This document shows positions 1 to 5,281 of a stretch of 7,422 nucleotides of DNA, one piece after another. Position 1 is the first letter of the stretch. Each line of letters starts with the position of its first letter. The stretch covers positions 1-7,422 of the forward strand of contig CABSMB010000051.1 of assembly GCA_902478705.1 (NCBI GenBank). The letters run 5' to 3'. Made by a program: the position numbers and the translations under genes. Below the pieces are notes generated by a model. That model was not told the DNA's origin. It worked only from the letters and a program-made list of their open reading frames with translations, and did no database searches. Origin of the DNA: an uncultured Collinsella sp. Its GTDB lineage: Bacteria; Actinomycetota; Coriobacteriia; Coriobacteriales; Coriobacteriaceae.

Positions 1-132
1 TGCCTGGACCCCGCCCTCGCGCGCCTCGATGGCGGCAAGGGAGGCCTGGGCCACCTCGGTAGCGGTAAAGTCGCCGGCGGCAACGCCCGCGGCGATCTGG
101 GCGGCGGTAAGGGAATCGAAGCTCTGCGCCAT
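1..132 (-). CDS. gatA: Asp/Glu-tRNA amidotransferase subunit A, N-terminal fragment
   Basis: Only the first 44 codons are inside the window; the gene runs off the left edge. The reading begins MAQSFDSLTAAQIAAGV and continues as a helical stretch ending near IEAREGGVQA, which matches the usual start of GatA before its amidase-signature domain. GatA is the glutaminase subunit of GatCAB, which converts Glu-tRNA(Gln) or Asp-tRNA(Asn) to the correct Gln/Asn-tRNA in the cytoplasm. The catalytic Lys-Ser-Ser residues lie outside the window. The ATG shares one base with the gatC stop (TAATG), and a G-rich Shine-Dalgarno-like run lies about 10 bases upstream inside gatC. Overlap and order (gatC then gatA) support both the identity and translational coupling. 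The identification rests mainly on context plus the N-terminal pattern. Confidence 0.88.
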   Translation of the reverse strand, partial: MAQSFDSLTAAQIAAGVAAGDFTATEVAQASLAAIEAREGGVQA

Positions 133-443
133 TACTCGCTCTCCCCCTCTCCCAAAATGGACGGCACGCGGAAGTAGCGGTCGCGCGCGCTGCCGGCGTT
201 TTCGAGCGCAACGTCGAGCGGCAGGTCGCGCTCGGGCTCGCGCAGGTCATCGCCCATCACGTTGGACAGGCTTCCGATGGGATGGAACGTGGGCTCCACG
301 TCGGGCAAGTCATATTGCAAGACGGGCTCGAGCATCTGGACGGCGTCGTTCATGTAGGACGTCATCTGGGTGAGCTCGTCATCGGTCAGTGCGATCTTTG
401 CGTACTCGGCGATGCCGCGCACGTCTTTCTCGCTGAGTGCCAT
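132..443 (-). CDS. gatC: Asp/Glu-tRNA amidotransferase subunit C
   Basis: The 103-residue product has the GatC hallmarks: an N-terminal helix MALSEKDVRGIAEYAKIAL, then DDELTQM, and a C-terminal FRVPSIL motif close to the end. GatC is the small subunit that wraps around and stabilises GatA/GatB in the cytoplasmic transamidosome. Length fits the usual 95 to 105 residues. An ATG six codons further upstream (461) is in frame, but the purine-rich Shine-Dalgarno sequence (GGAAGGGAG at 457 to 449) lies between the two ATGs, five bases before the ATG at 443, so the shorter start is chosen. The stop overlaps the gatA start by one base. A probable -10 element lies about 35 bases upstream. The gene is functionally unrelated to the pilus genes to its right. 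Confidence 0.95.
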   Translation of the reverse strand: MALSEKDVRGIAEYAKIALTDDELTQMTSYMNDAVQMLEPVLQYDLPDVEPTFHPIGSLSNVMGDDLREPERDLPLDVALENAGSARDRYFRVPSILGEGESE

Positions 444-478
444 AGGCGCTCCCTTCCGCATAACAGATAAACCGCTCT

Positions 479-484
479 AGTATA
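479..484 (-). promoter_or_regulatory. Candidate -10 element for gatC
   Basis: On the minus strand the hexamer TATACT (positions 484 to 479) matches the sigma-70/SigA -10 consensus TATAAT at five of six bases and is preceded by TTG. It lies about 35 bases before the gatC ATG, so transcripts would start roughly 25 to 30 bases before the gene with a short leader. No convincing TTGACA-like -35 is visible at 16 to 18 bases upstream. The assignment is inference from position and the -10 match only. Confidence 0.4.
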
Positions 485-623
485 CAAGGCCACGCCGCTT
501 GGAGCAGGCGCTTTACCTAAATGCAGCGAAAACGTAACGAGGACGGCGGTTGGCAGGCCGCGGGCTGGCGGTTCTGCAGCGAAACCGCACCGTCCATAGC
601 GAAAACCGTCGCACCCACAACGA

Positions 624-688
624 AAACCATCACAACATTCGACGCTTTTCGCCAAAATCGAGATTTTCATCGAATGTTGTGATGGTTT
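624..688. repeat. Inverted repeat, 19-bp perfect arms
   Basis: The arms at 624 to 642 and 670 to 688 are perfectly complementary over 19 bases (left arm begins AAACCATCACAAC). The 27-base centre contains a smaller nested hairpin, AAAATC at 654 to 659 against GATTTT at 662 to 667. On the minus strand the right arm ends in a short T run (GGTTTTCG), so the element could act as a factor-independent terminator for the sortase transcript, though the T run is short and the loop large. A size of 65 bp with long perfect arms would also fit a small non-autonomous palindromic repeat dispersed in the genome. The symmetry is seen directly; function is inferred. Confidence 0.85.
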
Positions 689-697
689 GGGCGCCCG

Positions 698-732
698 ACC
701 ACCACAAAGGTGCCTGTCCCCATTGTGGTGGT
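698..732. repeat. Inverted repeat, 10-bp arms, after sortase stop
   Basis: The arms ACCACCACAA (698 to 707) and TTGTGGTGGT (723 to 732) are exactly complementary and flank a 15-base centre containing GGTGCCTGTCCCC. It starts 13 bases beyond the sortase stop codon. No U-tract follows on the minus strand, so it is a poor intrinsic terminator alone. From memory, the word GGTGCCTGTCCCC recurs between genes in various bacteria in REP-like palindromes, so this may be a copy of a dispersed repeat. That family link is unverified. It is separated from the 624 to 688 repeat only by the palindrome GGGCGCCC and one base. Confidence 0.7.
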
Positions 733-745
733 TCTGGAGAATGTC

Positions 746-1636
746 TTATGCCGAGGCTTTGGCCTTGCGGCGCTTGCGGACCGCGTGAATCACGATGTCC
801 AGCAGCAACAGCACAATGGCCACGACCACGATGAGCACGGCGAACTCGCGCTTGCCCCAGTGGCGACCGGCCAGCGACTTTTGCTTGTCGACGTCCTTCT
901 TGTTGTACTTGGTGCGCACGCAGTGCACCAGCAGGCGATGGTCGTTTACACCGTAGGGCGTGCAGGTGACGAGCGTCACTTTGTCGGCGCCCGGCTCGAT
1001 GGTCAGCGACTCCATCTCCTCGGGCAACACCACCTCGGAGTCCACCATCTTGTAGGCGAGTGTCTTGGTCATGGTGTGCAACAGCACCAGGTCGCCGGGC
1101 TCCAGCGAGTGAATGTCGTCGAACATGCTCAGGTTGCGCATACCCGAGTGCGCGGTGAGCACGCAGTGCGTCGAGGTGCCGCCCACCGGCAGGCTCGTGC
1201 CCTCCAGATGGCCGACGCCCGCCATAAGGACTTCCTCGCTTGTGCCGTGGTAGATGGGCATGCTCACGTCGATGGAGGGGATCTCGACCCAGCTCATCAT
1301 GGGGTCGCGGTCAAAGATGAGCTGCTGAGCGTAGGGCTCGATCTGGTCGGCGGGGAGCTCGGTGGCCTCGCCCGCCAGCTGCTCGTTAAAGGAGCGCGCT
1401 TGGAGCAGGATGCGCTCGCGCTCCTCGGCAGACAGCGCGTCCACGGTGCTGGACACAGTGCTAATCTGGTTGAACACGCCCGAGGCCTCGAGCCGGTCCA
1501 AGATCCACGGCCAGGTCATAAGGCCCACGCCAATAAGGATTATGACGATGGTGATGAGCCGGTCGGCCCAGCGCGGCAGTCGCTTGCGACGGCGCTTGCC
1601 GCCCGCGGGCTTAGAGTGTTTGTTTGCACGTGACAT
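746..1636 (-). CDS. Class C (pilin-polymerising) sortase
   Basis: A membrane-anchored transpeptidase that would cleave the sorting signals of the neighbouring pilins and join subunits through a pilin lysine. In the 296-residue product the catalytic triad is visible: His163 in TAHSG, Cys225 in TLVTC followed by TPYGVN, and Arg234 in DHRLLV. The block MPIYHGTSEEVLMAGVGHLEG is typical of class C. There is an N-terminal membrane helix (about 27 to 46) after a basic segment, and a second C-terminal helix (about 265 to 286) with a basic tail RKRRK, the class C topology. The canonical lid motif Asp-Pro-aromatic is not obvious; EPY at 100 to 102 is the nearest match. I chose the ATG at 1636, which follows an AAGTGGTG sequence; an in-frame GTG at 1648 is the alternative. 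The ribosome site is weak compared with the pilins. It is the last gene of the pilus cluster, downstream of a probable partial terminator. Confidence 0.95.
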   Translation of the reverse strand: MSRANKHSKPAGGKRRRKRLPRWADRLITIVIILIGVGLMTWPWILDRLEASGVFNQISTVSSTVDALSAEERERILLQARSFNEQLAGEATELPADQIEPYAQQLIFDRDPMMSWVEIPSIDVSMPIYHGTSEEVLMAGVGHLEGTSLPVGGTSTHCVLTAHSGMRNLSMFDDIHSLEPGDLVLLHTMTKTLAYKMVDSEVVLPEEMESLTIEPGADKVTLVTCTPYGVNDHRLLVHCVRTKYNKKDVDKQKSLAGRHWGKREFAVLIVVVAIVLLLLDIVIHAVRKRRKAKASA

Positions 1637-1846
1637 CGGCCACACCACTTTCGTCAGGTTGCGCTAGAGAGCTGCACCAAGCAGGATAGCGCAGCGCGGG
1701 CTCGCAGATACAAAACGGGGCAGACTCCAGTGCGAAGTCTGCCCCGAAAAGAGAATGGCAAAGCAAGAACGTGGATGGACGAGAAAAGTGTCCGCAAGTC
1801 TCATGGCCATCACATCCCACCTGCCAAAGGGATGGGTGAGTAAGCG
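1637..1846. other. Spacer between pilin A and sortase
   Basis: These 210 bases hold no credible gene. The only strong structure is the 1712 to 1746 hairpin. A weaker 6-bp inverted repeat (CATCCC at 1813 to 1818, GGGATG at 1829 to 1834) follows the pilin A stop. I see no convincing -35/-10 pair in front of the sortase, so the sortase is probably expressed by read-through. Confidence 0.6.
1712..1746 (-). terminator. Hairpin between pilin A and sortase, probable partial terminator
   Basis: An 11-bp perfect GC-rich stem (CGGGGCAGACT at 1716 to 1726 against AGTCTGCCCCG at 1736 to 1746) with a 9-base loop is followed on the minus strand by TTTTG (1715 down). This is an intrinsic-terminator layout with a short U-run. 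It lies about 100 bases after the pilin A stop and about 80 bases before the sortase start. All genes here are on one strand, so it would most simply end pilin mRNA while letting some transcription reach the sortase. The strong stem is seen; leakiness is inferred from the short U-run and from the lack of a clear sortase promoter. Confidence 0.75.
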
Positions 1847-3508
1847 TTACTCCTGCTCGGACTCCTCAGCCTGCTTACGGCTGCGGATGAGGTGCGCCAC
1901 GCCGATGCACAGCACCGCGCCACCAGCGATCCAAGTGAAGGTCACGCCGTTGAGACCGGTCAGCGGGAGGCCGGTGCCCTGCTTGTTTTTGACAATCAAA
2001 ACAGCAGTACCGTTGTCCGTGTTGGTCGTGTCAACCTCGACCAAATTGGAACCCTTGGTGCTCGTCTTGACCGTGAGCTTGTTTTCTCCCACACCCTCTG
2101 CTTTGTCGAGGCCAGTGGCTTTGATGGTGAAGGTGAAATCGGGGATGGTGTTGTAGCCGGCGAGCGTATGGGTTTCCTTGACGGTGTAGGTGCCGGCATC
2201 GAGGCCCTTGACGTTAATCTCGCCGGAGTCGGAGGTCGTGAACTCATGACGCCTATTATCGAGGGAGCCATCACCCTGGACATACATGTCCTTGGATGTA
2301 GTATCGTCGGGATTAGTGGCACAGATGGTGAACCTTACGCCGGTAAGTGTCTTATTCTCATCAGTCGCGTCCTTCTTGACGAGCTTGAGCGCATAGGTGT
2401 AGTCGCGCACGGTGTCGGGCACAGACTCACCCTTGGTATCGTGGCCAGGGTTGTTGGAGTAGATGAGCTTGACGGTGTTGGAGTTGCCCGTGCCACCGAC
2501 AACAACATGCTGGGACATCTTCGGGTCGAGCTTGGCGCTGTACCTGACAACGACCCTTGTGTTCTCGTCAACAGTGACACCGGCCGCCCCGGCGGCAGCC
2601 TTAAGATCGTCAAACTTTACGCTCAAGACCGTCTTGCCATTTGAATCGGGATTAGACACGGTCACAGAAGTAGGCGTGATAGGAGTCTCACCAATCACGG
2701 CCTTGACAGAGGACTCATCAACAGTCAAACCGGCAGACAGCTCATCGTAGAACTCATAATAGTAGGTGCCGAACGTGTCGACATTGTTTGCAACCGTGCC
2801 GGTCAGCTTGTACTGAACGGTCTGACCCATCTGGGAGTCCGCCTTGTCATGCCACTCGACGCCCGTAGCATCGTCCTTGATCTGCTTCATCACGGTCGGG
2901 ATGCTCGTCTTCTCGGTAACGCTCACTGCGTCGCCGCCCACGACCGCAAAGATCGGCGAGGTACCGGTCTGCTTCTCTTTCTTATTGAGCGAGTCGGTAT
3001 CGGTCATGAACAGGTAGTAGCCGGCCTTCGTAGTGGTGAAAGTGGAACCGGCAGCAAAGGAATTGCCCGTAGCGGTAACACTCTTCTCTACAGCCAAGGC
3101 AATCTTGTTAAGGATGCTGCCCTGCGGCAAACTCGTGGTATTAGTGGTATCAGTGATCGTGGAAAGGTAGTCGGCAACATCAGAAGCAGTCGAGTCTTTG
3201 GTAATTCCAGGGACTTTATTAGCAACAAGCTCGTCCAGGACCGCATTCTCTGCGGCAGGACTCGCCCACTTAACGTTGGACGTAACCTTACCGGACGTTC
3301 CGTCCATAACGTCAGCAGTAAAAATCTGATACGCCTTGAACAAAGTGGGGCCATTGTCCGCGGCCTGGCTAATCGTGAGCGAATAGCTGGGGGCGGCACC
3401 CTCCTCAGCAAACGCCATGGTCACCGGGGCCATGACGCCGCCGAAGCTCAGCGCTGCTGTGAGGCCTGCCGTTACTGCCAGGCGTGCGATGTTCTTGCTC
3501 ATGCTCAT
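1847..3508 (-). CDS. SpaA-type pilin A, likely shaft subunit (LPLTG)
   Basis: A secreted, sortase-polymerised pilin of 553 residues. Layout: signal peptide 1 to 34 (basic start, hydrophobic core, AFA|EE cleavage); N-terminal domain about 40 to 200 with KAYQIFTADV and KAGYYLF; a pilin-motif-like segment PTVMKQI with Lys208 as candidate linkage residue; a D2 fimbrial isopeptide domain about 228 to 355 (YKLTGTV with Lys234, Asp255 in YDELSAGL, and YSNNP at 350 to 354); a CnaB/SpaA prealbumin-like domain about 370 to 508 with Lys378, Glu445 (E-box) and Asn508; then LPLTG 514 to 518, a membrane helix and tail RSRK. All isopeptide residues are intact in D2 and D3. An upstream in-frame ATG (3574) is rejected because GGAGG sits eight bases before the ATG at 3508 and the signal peptide then starts correctly. 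Position beside the sortase and the complete bond set favour it as the shaft; this role is inferred. Confidence 0.93.
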   Translation of the reverse strand: MSMSKNIARLAVTAGLTAALSFGGVMAPVTMAFAEEGAAPSYSLTISQAADNGPTLFKAYQIFTADVMDGTSGKVTSNVKWASPAAENAVLDELVANKVPGITKDSTASDVADYLSTITDTTNTTSLPQGSILNKIALAVEKSVTATGNSFAAGSTFTTTKAGYYLFMTDTDSLNKKEKQTGTSPIFAVVGGDAVSVTEKTSIPTVMKQIKDDATGVEWHDKADSQMGQTVQYKLTGTVANNVDTFGTYYYEFYDELSAGLTVDESSVKAVIGETPITPTSVTVSNPDSNGKTVLSVKFDDLKAAAGAAGVTVDENTRVVVRYSAKLDPKMSQHVVVGGTGNSNTVKLIYSNNPGHDTKGESVPDTVRDYTYALKLVKKDATDENKTLTGVRFTICATNPDDTTSKDMYVQGDGSLDNRRHEFTTSDSGEINVKGLDAGTYTVKETHTLAGYNTIPDFTFTIKATGLDKAEGVGENKLTVKTSTKGSNLVEVDTTNTDNGTAVLIVKNKQGTGLPLTGLNGVTFTWIAGGAVLCIGVAHLIRSRKQAEESEQE

Positions 3509-3516
3509 CTTCTTTT

Positions 3517-3521
3517 CCTCC
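3517..3521 (-). promoter_or_regulatory. Ribosome binding site of pilin A
   Basis: GGAGG on the minus strand, eight bases before the ATG at 3508, is a perfect Shine-Dalgarno core. It decides the start over the in-frame ATGs at 3574 and 3541. It is clearly stronger than the sortase site, consistent with high pilin output. The 108-base gap between pilin B and pilin A shows no clear promoter. Confidence 0.8.
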
Positions 3522-3616
3522 ATTTTCCGGTTGGTTCTCATTCGATCGATCATCATCTGTCTGTGTCTTAGCATCTACTTCGCTACGTCTCGCCCCGCTC
3601 TCTGTGGGGCTGCCAG

Positions 3617-5281
3617 CTACTCTTTATGGCTGCCACCTCCCCGCTTGACCAGGAGCGCGACCACGATGAGCGCGGCTCCGGCGACCGCTGCGGCGGCCGC
3701 GGCGTACATTGCCATATCGCCAGTCGAGGGCATAAAGCCTCCGGTGGTAATGCTAGGGGGTGTGCCGGTGGGCGTGTTGATGAGCGACGCCTCCAGGCTA
3801 CCCGTCGACCCGTCCGCGCTGTCGGCGCGCAGGGGCGACTCGGCCGTAATGGTGAGCTTGGGCTTGGCGGCGGCCACCTGGTCGACGTCCAGGCCCTCGG
3901 CCTTGACCGTCACGGAGCGCGTGCCCTCAAAGGCGGTGTAGCCCTTGGGTGCCTTGAGCTCGCGGATCTCCAGCTTGCCCGAGTCCACGCCCGAGACGGT
4001 CACGCGGCCGTCCTCGCCCGTGGTGACGGTGGCCTTGCCCTCTGCATCCCACGTGCCGTCGGCCGCCAGTGTGTGACCGCGGTCGTCGGCAATGCTCAGG
4101 ACCGCCCCAGCAAGCGGCTTGTCGCCGTCGCTGCCGCGCTTGGTGAGCGCGAGATCCCAGGTGTAGGCGCACGCATCGTCGCTCGGCGTGCGGGTGAAGC
4201 CGGCGTCGCCCGACTGGTCGGCGAGGGGCGAGCGCGGGTAGCGCAGGTAGACCTCGTTGGGGTTGCCCTTCGCGATGCCGTGGTTGCACGCGCTGTTGAG
4301 CGGCGCGTTGTACACGGCGACCACGCGGGCGCCAGCGGTGAAGGCGTCGGCCCCGCCGAGCGCGGCGATCAGGTCGCCGGTGCGCACGGTGAAAGTCTTA
4401 CCGTCGACCGAGACCCCGCACTGGGCGGTGATGTCGGTCCAACCCTTCGCGGGCTCGGTGCCGGCGCGACCGTCCTTGCCGACCGAGACGGCGTCGAAGC
4501 CGCCGTCCGCGCCCGCCGCCACGTAAACATGCATGCTCGCGGCGACCCTGGAGGGGTCGAGCCCCGCACTCATGGTGTCGACGAACCGCACCGTGTAGGT
4601 GTCGTAGGCGGCAAGACCCGCCGGGACCGTGGCAGAGAGGCGCCAGTACAGGTCGTCGGCGACCGTGGCGTCGGCGGCCTTCTGCCAGGCAGCGGTGCTG
4701 TCCTCCAGCACATGCTTGGCGACCTTGGGGGTCGCCGCCTTGGGCTTGACGGTGACGGCGCTGCCGCCCACCAGGGCCATGATCGGCGCGGTACCGGCCT
4801 CGCCCTGGGCGATGGCGTCGTCGTCGGCGACGATGAGCCAGTAGCCGCAGGGCAGCTCGGCCGCCGTGCCCGCGTTAAGGGCCACGGGCACGGCGGCCGA
4901 GCTCTGGAGGGAACGAGCGAGCTGTGCGCTCAGCGCGCTCGTAAGGTGGGAATCGGTGTTGAGCCACTCAGCAGCTTCCTGCGCGGTGGTCTGGGAATTG
5001 GGCATGCCGGCGCTGTGCAGCACAGGCAGGACAGCGCCGCGCGCGGCGTCGCTTGCCCAAGCGAGGTCGGTGGCGATCTTGGCGTCGCCGTCGCCGTCGA
5101 CGACGTTGGCGCTAAAGATCTGGTAGGCGTCGTAGCTGCTCGCCACGGTACCGCTCACTGTGATGGAACCGGTCGAGGTCGGCGCGGCCTGCGCGGATGC
5201 GGGGAACACAACCGCGCAGGTGCCGATCAGGAGGGCAAGCAGCGCAAACAAGATCGGGAAGGAGCAAACTTTCTTATTCAC
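3617..5281 (-). CDS. SpaA-type pilin B, minor or basal subunit (MPSTG)
   Basis: A secreted pilin of 554 residues and a clear paralogue of pilin A: both share an AYQIF(S/T)A segment followed by a WAS block, a P-x-V-x-K pilin-like motif (Lys189 here) and a D2 followed by a SpaA domain. Signal peptide about 1 to 32 (hydrophobic core, ASAQA end). D3 keeps Lys381, Glu441 in the E-box (ELKAPKGY) and Asn502. D2 keeps Asp235, but the bond Lys is Arg214 and the YSNNP end is YPRSP, so this isopeptide bond is probably lost. The mature chain has four cysteines (145, 288, 332, 371), possibly disulfides. The sorting signal is MPSTG (517 to 521), with Met in place of Leu, then a membrane helix and a basic tail. 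The start is the GTG at 5281, preceded by GGGAGGTGA; an in-frame ATG at 5302 lies before that site and is less likely. The gene is much more GC-rich than its neighbours. Its exact place in the pilus is inferred. Confidence 0.9.
   Translation of the reverse strand: MNKKVCSFPILFALLALLIGTCAVVFPASAQAAPTSTGSITVSGTVASSYDAYQIFSANVVDGDGDAKIATDLAWASDAARGAVLPVLHSAGMPNSQTTAQEAAEWLNTDSHLTSALSAQLARSLQSSAAVPVALNAGTAAELPCGYWLIVADDDAIAQGEAGTAPIMALVGGSAVTVKPKAATPKVAKHVLEDSTAAWQKAADATVADDLYWRLSATVPAGLAAYDTYTVRFVDTMSAGLDPSRVAASMHVYVAAGADGGFDAVSVGKDGRAGTEPAKGWTDITAQCGVSVDGKTFTVRTGDLIAALGGADAFTAGARVVAVYNAPLNSACNHGIAKGNPNEVYLRYPRSPLADQSGDAGFTRTPSDDACAYTWDLALTKRGSDGDKPLAGAVLSIADDRGHTLAADGTWDAEGKATVTTGEDGRVTVSGVDSGKLEIRELKAPKGYTAFEGTRSVTVKAEGLDVDQVAAAKPKLTITAESPLRADSADGSTGSLEASLINTPTGTPPSITTGGFMPSTGDMAMYAAAAAAVAGAALIVVALLVKRGGGSHKE

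Larger units (their letters stand above)
462..745. other. Gene-free spacer between sortase and gatC
   Basis: This stretch contains no ORF with protein-like character. It holds the candidate gatC promoter (around 480), four degenerate copies of a GCGAAAAC-like word on the plus strand (near 526, 580, 600 and 621), a long inverted repeat at 624 to 688, the palindrome GGGCGCCC at 689 to 696, and a second inverted repeat at 698 to 732 just after the sortase stop. It marks the boundary between the pilus locus and the gatCA housekeeping operon. Confidence 0.75.

Noticed and set aside
444..484. Possible T-box or other leader riboswitch for gatC
   Set aside because: Only about 35 bases separate the candidate -10 from the ATG, which is too short for a T-box. 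No conserved T-box sequence was seen.
386..670. 94-codon minus-strand open frame between sortase and gatC, Cys-rich at its start
   Set aside because: It overlaps the gatC start in another frame, has no ribosome site, and its Cys-rich part is just the translation of the degenerate repeats and the inverted-repeat arm.
624..732. CRISPR array or phage attachment site
   Set aside because: The elements are inverted, not regularly spaced direct repeats with unique spacers. No cas, integrase or tRNA gene is nearby.
710..1633. 307-codon open frame on the plus strand opposite the sortase
   Set aside because: It is in codon register with the sortase and gives a His/Val-rich, unrecognisable product. 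The sortase strand carries the full catalytic triad.
1892..3571. Two long plus-strand open frames (1892 to 2644 and 2849 to 3571) opposite pilin A
   Set aside because: Both are in codon register with pilin A and give no recognisable protein. They are shadow frames.
3592..3610. Small hairpin (GCCCC/GGGGC) just after the pilin B stop
   Set aside because: It has only five base pairs with a nine-base loop and no U-run. Too weak to call a terminator between pilin B and pilin A.
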